Shown here: piece after piece, positions 44,409-52,298 of the stretch | Numbering within the stretch: the first letter of the stretch is position 1 | Layout of the letters: each line of letters begins with the position of its first letter | Source: Brevundimonas goettingensis | GTDB lineage: Bacteria > Pseudomonadota > Alphaproteobacteria > Caulobacterales > Caulobacteraceae | NCBI RefSeq assembly: GCF_017487405.1 | Contig: NZ_CP062222.1 | Span: 1,659,001-1,723,000 of the forward strand | Direction of reading: 5' to 3' | Length of the DNA stretch: 64,000 nt | Notes under the pieces: model-generated | Database searches by the model: none | What the model saw: the letters and a program-made list of their open reading frames with translations, nothing else | What the model was told of the DNA's origin: nothing | Made by a program: the position numbers and the translations under genes

Positions 44409-44807
44409 GTGAGCGTCAAGTTCGACGTCAAATCAGCATTTGTCTGTGATGACATTCGGCGGGAGGAGAATGGCCTCCTTTCCTTCATGGGAGTGTTGAC
44501 CGACGGCGAGTTCGTTTTCAAAAGCTTCCCCGCCCAAGCCCGCCTTGGGGTGGTTTTAGTTTGCGACGTTGAGGGGATCGGCGAGACCAAACTGTACCCC
44601 CAGCTCCGCTTTAATGGTGAAGTGAAGTGGGCCGGAGAGACCGAAATCGGAGTGGATGATGATGGTACGGGTATACCGGTCTGCCACATTGTCGCGGGTT
44701 TTGAGCGTACCGGATCCATGGACCTGCTGTTGAGCGTTGGCGAAGGTGTTGAACCCAGCGTCGTGAAGACTTGGGACGTCAAAGCGCTAGACGATTTGCA
44801 GCCGTAG
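44409..44807 (+). CDS. DUF6941-like hypothetical protein (132 aa)
   Basis: GTG start with AGGTGG upstream. The opening SVKFDVKSAFVCDDIRREEN and GLLSFMGVLTDGEFVF resembles the DUF6941 pattern (a CDD-R-E-NGK opening followed by a small beta-sandwich), recalled from family knowledge. Strongly acidic with beta-strand character throughout (KLYPQLRFNGEVKWAGE). No function known. GC bias is lower than in the core genes, which fits acquired DNA. Confidence 0.5.
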   Translation: MSVKFDVKSAFVCDDIRREENGLLSFMGVLTDGEFVFKSFPAQARLGVVLVCDVEGIGETKLYPQLRFNGEVKWAGETEIGVDDDGTGIPVCHIVAGFERTGSMDLLLSVGEGVEPSVVKTWDVKALDDLQP

Positions 44808-44833
44808 TTTTCACGTGTTGAGCGCTAGCCTCT

Positions 44834-45064
44834 TCAGGCTCGACCTTTTGCCAGCCTCATGAGCTGCGCCACTTCGATCAGTTCGCGCCCCATCGCCTCG
44901 GCATCCTCCGGTGACATGGCCAGTTGGATGACCTCTAGCTGACCAGCTACTCGCTCGTGCTCGATCCGAATGGCTACGGCGCCCTCAGGGTCACTGGCGG
45001 TTTCTATCGAGCGCATAAGCGACACTTCGAGGTCGCCGTTTGGTAGGGTCTTCCAGCCCTTCAC
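44834..45064 (-). CDS. Small hypothetical protein (76 aa), end of SRAP operon
   Basis: GTG start at 45064 overlapping the SRAP gene stop (GTGA), so translationally coupled. Sequence: a strand pair ([40 protein letters not shown]) and a helix [20 protein letters not shown]. No family recognised. Last gene of a five-gene minus-strand operon that begins at 47316. Confidence 0.6.
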   Translation of the reverse strand: MKGWKTLPNGDLEVSLMRSIETASDPEGAVAIRIEHERVAGQLEVIQLAMSPEDAEAMGRELIEVAQLMRLAKGRA

Positions 45065-45792
45065 GCCAACGCCTTGTGCTCGACGATTTGAAGCAGCCCG
45101 TCCGGCAGCGGTCGCTGAAGCGCCTTTGCCTCATCCCACCCGGCGCGCATCCAGACGTCGCGCTCTTCCTCGGTCGTCAGGATCACCGGCATGGCTTTAC
45201 GATGATAGGTCTTTACCGGCTCGGCCGAGTCCGTGGTCAGGAAGCCGAAGGCGTCGAATTCCTCCCAACCGACGCTGATCTTTCGCACGCAGGCGTGCGG
45301 CGTCCAGATGCCGGCGAAGAAGGCCAGGGGCTCATCCTCCGCGAGGGCGAACCAGATCGGCTTCTTGGTGCCCCGATAGTCCTGGTCCGGCTCGCTGAAG
45401 GCTGTGAAGGGGACCAGGCATCGGTTGGGCCAACCCAGCCAGGGCCGCCAGTGCGCGTTGACGCCGCCGGACGCGTTGGCCGTGTTGCGGACGTTGGTGA
45501 CGCCCTTGTCCGGCTCCATCTTCAGCAGCTCGCTGAATGCGAACTCCGTCCCCTTGGCGCGCAGCTTGTCAGCCCGCTTGGTCGCGGCCTCGTACAGCAC
45601 GCGGGAGGATGTTGGCATGCCCCAGCGCGCCAGGGTCAGCACCCGCTCGCCTGCCTCGTTCAGGCGCACGATCGGCGCCGAATAGTCGGGATAGATGTCG
45701 CGGGGCTCCAGATTGCCGACTGTTCCCGACATCGCCCGGGCCATGTCAAGGATGGAGGCCGGGCCCTTGCGGATGGAGTAGAGGTTGCACAT
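45061..45792 (-). CDS. SRAP family protein (SOS response-associated peptidase, YedK/HMCES-like)
   Basis: A 243-residue protein that should form a covalent bond with abasic sites in single-stranded DNA. The initiator Met is followed by the catalytic Cys2 (MCNLYS). Other conserved parts: [10 protein letters not shown]103 in [12 protein letters not shown]134 in FTAFSEPD, and H197 in [11 protein letters not shown]. The domain is complete. Start codon and the preceding gene stop overlap (TAATG). Found as the fourth gene of an operon of otherwise unknown small genes, which hints at a DNA-damage role for them. Confidence 0.93.
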   Translation of the reverse strand: MCNLYSIRKGPASILDMARAMSGTVGNLEPRDIYPDYSAPIVRLNEAGERVLTLARWGMPTSSRVLYEAATKRADKLRAKGTEFAFSELLKMEPDKGVTNVRNTANASGGVNAHWRPWLGWPNRCLVPFTAFSEPDQDYRGTKKPIWFALAEDEPLAFFAGIWTPHACVRKISVGWEEFDAFGFLTTDSAEPVKTYHRKAMPVILTTEEERDVWMRAGWDEAKALQRPLPDGLLQIVEHKALA

Positions 45793-46385
45793 TAGTTCAT
45801 CGTCCCTGTTTGCAGGTTGGCGACGAACCGATCGGTAACGCCCGAGGCGTCCATGAACGTCCGATAGAACAGGAGCTGGTAGTCGAGCGCCAGGCGCTCG
45901 GGATCGGTCTCGGGCACGCCCGCTTCCCCCATAGCCGTCCATTTGGCGAAGGCGATGCGGTTCGCCTCAATCACCGCCTTGTCCGAAACGTTCCGAAGCA
46001 GCAACAACAGCGTCAGGCGGATCGCCATGGCGTCCGCCTCCAGATCAACCGGCGGCGACAGGGCCGGAGCGGGCTCGGCGCCACGGCGGATCAGGATGCC
46101 GTTGAAGATGCGGCGCTCGGCGCGGGTGACCCGTCGGGCAAGATCCTTCTCGGCCTTCGTTGCGTTCTCAGGCATGTTTGGCGACGACCCATCTCTCAGG
46201 GCAATCAGCTGGGCGTTGGAGGCGACAGCCAGATGATCTTCGCAAAACACCCGTAAGGCGGCGATTTCGGCAGCGACGTCAAAGGGCGTGGTCGCGGGAG
46301 GCAGGCGATCGGGAGAGGTCTCGTCGACCAGCATCCTCAGCGCAACGACGAAGGCGGTCAGTTCAGCGCGGGACAGCATCGGCAT
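45792..46385 (-). CDS. Hypothetical protein (197 aa), SRAP operon
   Basis: Mostly helical: [80 protein letters not shown]. No signal peptide, no known motif. Its stop TAA overlaps the SRAP ATG. Start may be the ATG at 46385 or the next one at 46379. Confidence 0.6.
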   Translation of the reverse strand: MPMLSRAELTAFVVALRMLVDETSPDRLPPATTPFDVAAEIAALRVFCEDHLAVASNAQLIALRDGSSPNMPENATKAEKDLARRVTRAERRIFNGILIRRGAEPAPALSPPVDLEADAMAIRLTLLLLLRNVSDKAVIEANRIAFAKWTAMGEAGVPETDPERLALDYQLLFYRTFMDASGVTDRFVANLQTGTMN

Positions 46386-46421
46386 GTACCGACCGTGGCA
46401 CGACGATCGGGCTTTGTGGAG

Positions 46422-46754
46422 TCAGGCAGGACGATCGGGATCTCGACCGGCGGCGATTTCCGCCTCCCGCCACGCCGAATGACGGGCGTCGACGACATAG
46501 GACACCAGCGCATGCGCGCGTCCAACCGCCTTCCGGCCGTCCCAGGATCCGCCGGCCAAGGCCAGCAAGCGGACCTGGAACGCTGTGAAGCCGTCGTCGG
46601 TCATGCGGTAGAGCTGCATCGCCTGTCGCCGCCACTCAAAATCCAGATAGTGGACGGAATCGCGCTCCGTATCGATCGCCTCAGGCTGTCCCAAGGCGTC
46701 GAGGATCAAGGCGAGCGCTTCGCGATCGGTCCGGCAGTCCTTGATCTCGGTCAT
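46422..46754 (-). CDS. Hypothetical protein (110 aa), SRAP operon
   Basis: Opens MTEIKDCRTDREALALILDA and includes DFEWRRQAMQLYRMTDDGF, AFQVRLLALAGGSWDGRKAV and SYVVDARHSAWREAEIAAGR. Its ATG lies one base after the stop of the upstream gene, so they are coupled. No family is recognised; the aromatic/helical pattern suggests a small soluble protein. Confidence 0.55.
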   Translation of the reverse strand: MTEIKDCRTDREALALILDALGQPEAIDTERDSVHYLDFEWRRQAMQLYRMTDDGFTAFQVRLLALAGGSWDGRKAVGRAHALVSYVVDARHSAWREAEIAAGRDPDRPA

Positions 46755-46755
46755 T

Positions 46756-47316
46756 TCAGGACCCTGGCATGGTATTGTATGACTCCGGGCCTTGGTCAGC
46801 CGGGGCCCCGTCTTCGCCCGCCAGTTCCTCGAGCGGGGCCCGAGGCAAGCCGTCGACCAGCAGATAGGTGACCGCTTCGAGCTTCCTGATCGCCCGATCC
46901 TGCAACCCGAGCTCCATCTGGTTGGCGAAGACCGCCATCATGCTCCGCTTGTTCAAAGACGATGCAGGCTCGGCCGGCACAGCGCTACGGAACGCATCGC
47001 GGAACTCGGTCAAGGCCGCCCGGGCTGCGGGTTCCGCGCGGGCGTCGGCAAGCAGCGTCTTCAAACCCGTCTCAAAGTCTTGCAGGAAACCGCGCCAGAC
47101 CTCGAGATACATGTCAGGCTCGACGAAGGCGAAGGTCATATCGAGCGGGTCTTCGCCAACCTCTGCCAAACGCTGGCCCGCCCGCGCATAGGCATCGGCG
47201 ACCAGAACGCCCCTTAAAAGCACGGTGACCAGCCGCCGGACCGTGGCCAGGGTTTCGGCGGAAAGGGCCTTTTCATTCAGGTTGGGGTTCAGTCGGTCTA
47301 GGTCAGGCCTGATCAT
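46756..47316 (-). CDS. Hypothetical protein (186 aa), first gene of SRAP operon
   Basis: Starts MIRPDLDRLNPNLNEKALSA, then helical segments TVRRLVTVLLRGVLVADAYA, YLEVWRGFLQDFETGLKTLL, SLNKRSMMAVFANQMELGLQ, RAIRKLEAVTYLLVDGLPRA. CAGGT precedes the ATG. It is divergent from the DUF433 fusion gene, with 144 bases between them that could hold both promoters. No family recognised. Confidence 0.6.
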   Translation of the reverse strand: MIRPDLDRLNPNLNEKALSAETLATVRRLVTVLLRGVLVADAYARAGQRLAEVGEDPLDMTFAFVEPDMYLEVWRGFLQDFETGLKTLLADARAEPAARAALTEFRDAFRSAVPAEPASSLNKRSMMAVFANQMELGLQDRAIRKLEAVTYLLVDGLPRAPLEELAGEDGAPADQGPESYNTMPGS

Positions 47317-47460
47317 GGACGGAACCTGACACGGCCTCCACTGATTGTGGAGTCGGAGCGACAGGGACGCCGCTCCTGGTTTCTGGGGAGAAGCCGGGCC
47401 CGCCGCTGCTGCAACGGCGGCGGGCCTTCCGGTTTCCGATCGTCCGGGCCAAGGTAGGCT

Positions 47461-48117
47461 ATGGCCGATTTCTCGCGCATCACTGTCGATCCTGACCACA
47501 AGCGGGGTCAGCCCTGCATCCGCGGCATGGGGATCACCGTGCGTGACGTGCTCGACATGGTCGCCTTCGGCGGTCCCTGGTCGGAAATACTGGACGACTA
47601 TCCCTATCTGGAACGGGCGGACATCGAAGCCGCGGTCGCCTATGCGGCCGCCCACCTGCCGAATTTCATTCCGGCGACGACGCCCCTCCTGATCACTCGT
47701 CGCCTCCTCAATGTCGACGACATCGTCAGCTGGGCGAACCGCGTCGGATTTTCACCGCTTCGTCCCCTGCATGAGCTGCATGCGACCCTGGTTTACAGCC
47801 GCTACGACATTGACGTCGAAGAGCTGACCCTCGGGCCAAGCGAAGTCCGGGTCGATGCCTCCGGCGATCGGCGGCTCGAGGCCTTCCGCGACAACGCCAT
47901 CGTCCTGACCTTCGAGTCTCCAAGGCTCGAAAATCGGAGCCGTCAGGCCTGGAAGTCCTCAGGCTGGAAGACTGAGTTTCCCGCACAACTGCACGTCACC
48001 CTTGCCTATGGCGACCACCCCAGACTGCTGACGCTCGAGCCCTATTTCGGCGAGCTGATCTTCGGGCCCGAAGTCCTGAAGGCCCTCCCGCCGCTCGAGG
48101 GAGCCGAGACAGTCTAG
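47461..48117 (+). CDS. DUF433 antitoxin-like domain fused to 2H phosphoesterase (Acb1/gp57B-like)
   Basis: A 218-residue two-domain protein. Residues 3-66 are a DUF433 domain (RITVDPDHKRGQPCIRGMGI, SEILDDYPYLERADIEAAVA), normally a stand-alone antitoxin with a winged helix-turn-helix. Residues 75-200 carry two HxT motifs, H107-A-T109 (HELHATLVYSR) and H178-V-T180 (AQLHVTLAYGD), about 70 residues apart, and the surrounding pattern (RRLLNVDDIVSWANRVGF, FRDNAIVLTFESPRLENR) matches phage gp57B/Acb1-like 2H phosphoesterases. Acb1 cleaves CBASS cyclic nucleotides; LigT-type RNA phosphodiesterase is the alternative. AAGG precedes the ATG. No PIN-type toxin is adjacent. The domain calls are from pattern recognition; the function is inference. 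Confidence 0.75.
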   Translation: MADFSRITVDPDHKRGQPCIRGMGITVRDVLDMVAFGGPWSEILDDYPYLERADIEAAVAYAAAHLPNFIPATTPLLITRRLLNVDDIVSWANRVGFSPLRPLHELHATLVYSRYDIDVEELTLGPSEVRVDASGDRRLEAFRDNAIVLTFESPRLENRSRQAWKSSGWKTEFPAQLHVTLAYGDHPRLLTLEPYFGELIFGPEVLKALPPLEGAETV

Positions 48118-48305
48118 GCGCGCTCAGGGTTCCGCGTGCCGTCCTCGGTGCCGGGCGCGCCCTCTGGCGTGTCTTTGCGCGCCGGGACGCCGCCTGGCTG
48201 GTCGGCGCCCGGTTCCCAGGCGTCCGATCCAGGCTTTCCGGGCGTGCGAGGCGGATCCTCAAGCGGCGCGGCCGGCTGCAATGGCGTCGACGTTCCCTTT
48301 TCCAT
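48114..48305 (-). CDS. Small hydrophilic protein (63 aa), paralogue of the 61288 gene
   Basis: Reads MEKGTSTPLQPAAPLEDPPR, then TPGKPGSDAWEPGADQPGGV. The GSDAW...QPGG(V/T)PAR core is shared with the protein at 61288-61485 (GSDAWTPDPAQPGGTPARRE), so both are real and related. Pro/Gly-rich and probably unstructured. GGAGACCGCTG precedes the ATG. Both copies lie next to small stress-type genes (DUF3606 here, KGG there). Confidence 0.6.
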   Translation of the reverse strand: MEKGTSTPLQPAAPLEDPPRTPGKPGSDAWEPGADQPGGVPARKDTPEGAPGTEDGTRNPERA

Positions 48306-48498
48306 CAGCGGTCTCCCTGTTCGGTACGTGGGTCTTGGGTGCGGCCGGCGTCATCCTCGCCTGTATGATGCTCAACCCGCCCGCCTTCGATTTCCTCCCG
48401 CGCGAAGACTTCTTCCTGCCCGTCTTCGAGCAGTTGATCCTCAGGTCCTCCGAGACCGCCGACGACGAGCCCGGTCGCCATCGGTTTGTCAGAGCGGG

Positions 48499-48678
48499 TC
48501 ATCGACCGCCCAACTCGCGCTGGACATCCTCGGCGCGGTTGCCGACGCGTGCGACGGCGTCGCGCAGCGCCTTTTCCGAAACCCCGAACTTCTCGGCCCA
48601 GTCGCGAGCCTCGTAATCTTCGCTGAGGCTGATGAGTTCGCGGTCTTGGCCGCCGGTCTTGGTCTTGTCGTCTGACAT
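48499..48678 (-). CDS. DUF3606 domain-containing protein (59 aa)
   Basis: Short gene with AAGGAGACCACC before the ATG at 48678. It encodes MSDDKTKTGGQDRELISLSE, DYEARDWAEKFGVSEKALRD and ends DVQRELGGR. This is the DUF3606 pattern, found in many small proteins of alpha- and betaproteobacteria associated with general stress; the function is unknown. A GGAAC-N17-CGTC stretch upstream fits an EcfG-type promoter. Confidence 0.8.
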   Translation of the reverse strand: MSDDKTKTGGQDRELISLSEDYEARDWAEKFGVSEKALRDAVARVGNRAEDVQRELGGR

Positions 48679-48700
48679 GGTGGTCTCCTTTCGCTGACCG

Positions 48701-48726
48701 GACGCGCGAAGGGCTGCACCGGTTCC
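48701..48726 (-). promoter_or_regulatory. EcfG-type (general stress sigma) promoter-like motif
   Basis: Reading toward the DUF3606 gene: GGAAC, 17 bases, CGTC (consensus GGAAC-N17-CGTT), with the -10-like element about 23 bases ahead of the start codon. One mismatch in the -10 element. Similar GGAAC stretches occur ahead of 48972 and near 61738 but with weaker -10 matches. Confidence 0.5.
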
Positions 48727-48744
48727 TCTGTCCGCCCGCCGACG

Positions 48745-48972
48745 CTACAGATCGGAGGCCATTCGGACAGCGACGGGATCGCGCTTGGACTCCGCCACCT
48801 CGCCCGCGAACGCCACCTCCGCCAGGTCATGATCGGCAATGACCCGCGGCTGGTTTGGCCTCAGCGTCGTCAGCCGATAGTGGGTCGCCTTCACCTTCAC
48901 GCCCGCGACCTCGTCCACCTGAGTCAGGCAGACGCCGGTGTCGGACTTCAACAGCGTCTTTCTGACAGCCAT
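48745..48972 (-). CDS. Small hypothetical protein (75 aa)
   Basis: Encodes MAVRKTLLKSDTGVCLTQVD, EVAGVKVKATHYRLTTLRPN and a tail AGEVAESKRDPVAVRMASDL. GGAGGTGCTGAG precedes the ATG at 48972. Mostly beta-strand character. No family recognised. Same orientation as the DUF3606 gene and likely in the same stress cluster. Confidence 0.55.
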   Translation of the reverse strand: MAVRKTLLKSDTGVCLTQVDEVAGVKVKATHYRLTTLRPNQPRVIADHDLAEVAFAGEVAESKRDPVAVRMASDL

Positions 48973-49041
48973 CTCAGCACCTCCGATCAAATGACCGGAC
49001 TCAGCGCGGTTGGCAGGTCGGGGTTCCGGCGCTTTTTAAGT

Positions 49042-49065
49042 GTCCGCTTTCGACCCAAAGCTGAC
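49042..49065. repeat. Dispersed inverted-repeat element
   Basis: GTCCGCTTT-CGACCC-AAAGCTGAC, a near-perfect inverted repeat. The two arms recur around 53026-53034 (GTCCGCTTT) and 53066-53074 (AAAGCGGAC), and related stretches appear at 50408-50451 and 52085-52120. It looks like a genome-wide intergenic repeat family. Confidence 0.55.
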
Positions 49066-49196
49066 CTTGCCCCGGGTTGGAAATCCCCCTTGACCGCAGT
49101 AGTGTCGATCAGCGGGCACACGCGGACGCCCGACCAGACGGTTCGCCGTCCAAGCTCCGCTCCTCTCTCTGCGCCGTGCGCGCGGAAACCGGAGCC

Positions 49197-50405
49197 ATGC
49201 TTGTGACCTCTATCGAAACCGACCGCACCCCTCCCTCGCTGTCGATCCCGGCGCTGTTCGTGCGCTTCCTTCGCTTCGGCTTGCTCGCCTTCGGAGGGCC
49301 GGTGGCGCAGATCGCCATGATCCGGCGCGAGCTCGTCGACGAAGAGCGCTGGATTTCAAATGCCCATTTTAACCGCCTCTTGGCAGTGCTTCAGGTCTTG
49401 CCTGGGCCCGAGGCGCATGAACTTTGCGTCCACCTCGGGATGCGAGCGAGAGGGCGCTTCGGCGGCCTGCTCGCCGGCCTCGGATTCATGCTTCCCGGCT
49501 TCGTCATCATGCTCGCTATCGGCTGGGCCTATGTCGCGCTTTCGCCCGTCATGGGGCTCCTGACCGGAGCCTTCATGGGTGTTCAGGCTGCTGTGGTCGC
49601 GGTGATCGTCCGGGCCGTGCATAAGATCGGCTTGCACATTCTCGAAGATCGATGGCTGTGGGTCATCGCCATCGTTGCGTTCGGAGCGACGCTGCTCGGC
49701 GTCGCTTTCTGGAACGCACTGATTGCAGGCGGCGCGGGGTACGCCTTAGTCAAGACGGGTCGATACGGCCTGGCGCTCGTCGTGGCCGTCGCCGCCGTCA
49801 TCCTCGCGGCCGGTCTGCATCTTTACGGCCAGCCTACGGCCCGGGAGCACGTCGACCCTATCGCCGCGACCGGCGCGCTGGCCATGCTCTGGACCGGACT
49901 CAAGGCAGGCCTGTTGACGTTCGGAGGCGCTTACACCGCCATCCCCTATGTCAGGGCCGACACGGTGGGGCGCGGCCAGATCAGCGACGGCCAGTTTCTC
50001 GACGGCGTCGCGTTCGCCGGCGTCATTCCCGCCCCCCTGGTGATCTTTTGCACATTCGTCGGCTTCGTGGCCGCAGGCTGGGTCGGCGCGCTGGCCATAA
50101 CGGTCGGCGTGTTTCTCCCGGCCTTCGCGTTCTCGATGATTTTCTATGAGCGTCTGGAGGCTGTGGTAAGCGACGAACGGCTTCACCGGGTTCTGGCCGG
50201 GATCGCCGCCGCCGTCGTGGGGATCATCGCGGCCACGAGCGTTCAGTTGGGCTGGACTACGCTTCAGCGCGTCCCCTCCGTTCCAATAGCGATAGCGATC
50301 TTCTTGGGGGCCTTCGCGGCGGTGTGGTTTTGGAGGAGCCGGTACGCCAACGCGATGGTGCTGGCGGGTTCGGCCATCGCCGGGTGGATTTTGTTGACGC
50401 AATAA
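49197..50405 (+). CDS. chrA: Chromate transporter ChrA (CHR family)
   Basis: A 402-residue inner-membrane protein with two homologous CHR halves. The first carries RFLRFGLLAFGGPVAQIAMI and LPGPEAHELCVHLG, the second GLKAGLLTFGGAYTAIPYVR and FAGVIPAPLVIFCTFVGFVA; about ten hydrophobic segments in total. LCHR proteins export chromate by proton-coupled transport. Start at 49197 chosen because the hydrophobic region begins shortly after. It lies just ahead of the serine recombinase segment. Confidence 0.9.
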   Translation: MLVTSIETDRTPPSLSIPALFVRFLRFGLLAFGGPVAQIAMIRRELVDEERWISNAHFNRLLAVLQVLPGPEAHELCVHLGMRARGRFGGLLAGLGFMLPGFVIMLAIGWAYVALSPVMGLLTGAFMGVQAAVVAVIVRAVHKIGLHILEDRWLWVIAIVAFGATLLGVAFWNALIAGGAGYALVKTGRYGLALVVAVAAVILAAGLHLYGQPTAREHVDPIAATGALAMLWTGLKAGLLTFGGAYTAIPYVRADTVGRGQISDGQFLDGVAFAGVIPAPLVIFCTFVGFVAAGWVGALAITVGVFLPAFAFSMIFYERLEAVVSDERLHRVLAGIAAAVVGIIAATSVQLGWTTLQRVPSVPIAIAIFLGAFAAVWFWRSRYANAMVLAGSAIAGWILLTQ

Positions 50406-50408
50406 AGG

Positions 50409-50451
50409 GTCCGCTCTCCACCCCTAGCTGAAGTCCGGAAAGTCCGCTCAT
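50409..50451 (+). repeat. 43-bp repeat, left copy
   Basis: Shares the core CACCCCTAGCTGAAGTCCGG and the following CGCTCAT with 52967-53009 in the same orientation. The two copies flank the recombinase and response-regulator genes, 2.5 kb apart. It begins directly after the chrA stop. Confidence 0.7.
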
Positions 50452-50620
50452 CAGCAAGGTCGGCTTTGCGGCCTGATGACGATGTCGCATCGACCGGTTG
50501 CGGACATTACCGCTGACGCGCGGCCTGAATGCGCCACGCCAACGGCCACCCCTGAGCGATCAGACCCGCTCCGGGCTCATCGCAATCGGACACGGACGTC
50601 CAGTTGCGGTACTCTGCCTC

Positions 50621-52075
50621 ATGACGATGCCTCCGTCTGCTCCCCCGACCAGCGACACGTTCCGCCGCGCGGCACAATATCTTCGAATGTCTACCGACCA
50701 TCAGCGGTTTTCGCTGGAGAATCAGGCGGCATCGATTGCCTCCTATGCGGAGGCGGAAGGGTTCGAGATCGTTAAGTCCTATGTCGACGCAGGTCGCAGT
50801 GGACTATCGGCCGCGGGGCGACTCGGACTGGCGCAACTTCTTGCGGACGTCATTGGCGGTCAGGCCGACTTCCAAACCATTCTGGTTCTCGATGTCAGTC
50901 GCTGGGGGCGATACCAGGACACGGATGAGGCCGCCCACTACGAGTACCTGTGCAGGTCGCGAGGGGTCGCGGTTGTGTACTGCGCTGAAGCGTTTGGAGA
51001 TGGCTTCGCAGGGTCAATCGTCAAGCATCTGAAACGCGTAATGGCGGCAGAGTACAGCAGAGAACTTTCGGCCAAGGTCAGAGCTGCCAAGCGACTGAAC
51101 GCGGAGATGGGCCACACTTCCGGGGGGCCGGCTCCCTACGGGTTTTGCCGCAAAACCTTCAATCCAGACGGTACGGAAGACCGTCTCCTCCGGCCGGGGG
51201 AACGAAAGTCGAGAATAACCCAGTCGGTGCGCTATGCGCCGGCGGGAGAAGCCGAGACAGCGGTCATCCGTACGATTTTCCGGCTCTTCGTTTCGAAAGG
51301 AAAACGGCAGGCTGACATCGCGCAACTTCTCAATAGGAAAGGCAGCTTCTGGACTGACGGATCGCCCTGGACGAAGGAACGGGTCGGTCGGGTCCTGAGA
51401 TGCGAGTTGGTCACCGGTACTCAGGCCTTCGGCAAATCCACTCATCACCTTGCAACGCCCGTCCAACATCACCCGCGCGGCGCGTGGGCCACAACCCAAG
51501 TCATGAAGCCGCTTCTATCGCAGCGCCTGTTCTCGGCGGCTCAGGGGCGCCTTCGAGAACTCGACGGTCTCTACACTCAGACGGAGGAGGAGATGGTTGA
51601 GGGACTGCGCCGTATTGCCCGGCGTGAGGGCAAGGTGACTTGCAGTCTGATTGACGCTGAACCAGGACTTCACGGTTCAAGGGCCTATATTTCTCGCTTC
51701 GGTTCGGTCGGGCGGGCTTATCGACTGGCGGGACTACCGCTCAGCGCCGTCAAACGCGGACGCCATGAGGACGGCTCCAAACTCTCACGCGCGGAGGTTC
51801 TGGACGGAATCCGGAGGCTCTACGAAACACATGGAAGGGTAGACGTCGCACTCTATATGGCGGACCGGTCGTTGCCCTCCTTGCGCCACATCGACGCCGA
51901 GTTCGGAAATCTGAGCGCGGCGTTTCGCCAAGCCAAGGTGCCGCATACCTGGGGCCGTCGACCCCACTACAAAGACCTCACAGGAGAGCGGTGCGAGGGC
52001 GAGAACATCCTCAGCGGCCCGAAGGGCGGACGGTATTTTCTCTCTATGAAGGGGATCAAGCGCTACGACGTCTAG
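50621..52075 (+). CDS. Large serine recombinase
   Basis: A 484-residue site-specific recombinase. The resolvase catalytic domain starts with RRAAQYLRMSTDHQRFSLEN, where S24 is the nucleophile, and has VLDVSRWGRYQDTDEAAHYE. The recombinase DNA-binding domain (about 185-300) contains GPAPYGFCRKTF and IFRLFVSKGKRQADIAQLLN. The C-terminal 150 residues hold two similar units (GLRRIARREGKV...FGSVGRAYRLAGL and GIRRLYETHGRV...FGNLSAAFRQAKV) that look like the HNH-associated repeat, an unusual addition. The ribosome site is weak; 50621 or 50627 is the start. Likely drives integration or excision of a local element. Confidence 0.88.
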   Translation: MTMPPSAPPTSDTFRRAAQYLRMSTDHQRFSLENQAASIASYAEAEGFEIVKSYVDAGRSGLSAAGRLGLAQLLADVIGGQADFQTILVLDVSRWGRYQDTDEAAHYEYLCRSRGVAVVYCAEAFGDGFAGSIVKHLKRVMAAEYSRELSAKVRAAKRLNAEMGHTSGGPAPYGFCRKTFNPDGTEDRLLRPGERKSRITQSVRYAPAGEAETAVIRTIFRLFVSKGKRQADIAQLLNRKGSFWTDGSPWTKERVGRVLRCELVTGTQAFGKSTHHLATPVQHHPRGAWATTQVMKPLLSQRLFSAAQGRLRELDGLYTQTEEEMVEGLRRIARREGKVTCSLIDAEPGLHGSRAYISRFGSVGRAYRLAGLPLSAVKRGRHEDGSKLSRAEVLDGIRRLYETHGRVDVALYMADRSLPSLRHIDAEFGNLSAAFRQAKVPHTWGRRPHYKDLTGERCEGENILSGPKGGRYFLSMKGIKRYDV

Positions 52076-52298
52076 GTCCACTTCACCCTTTGCGGACGCG
52101 GCGAGGTCCGCTTTTGAAGAGGGAAGACAAGGTCCGGCTCGGAGTGCGAGGCCGATAGGCGCCTCGGCGCTGGCCGAGCTCTGAACGATTCGATTCAGGT
52201 CACACTGGCGAAACCGACCAGGTATGCGGGTTTGACCTGATGGCTTACCGGGGCGTTCCCGGCCGATCGTACCGCTCCGCTGACAGAGGGGCGGCAAC

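Noticed and set aside
48281..48616. Plus-strand frame with a hydrophobic start (MASTFPFPSAVSLFGTWVLG)
   Set aside because: Third positions are GC-rich and the start looks membrane-like, but there is no ribosome site and the frame runs antisense across the real DUF3606 gene to its stop. Left out as unproven.
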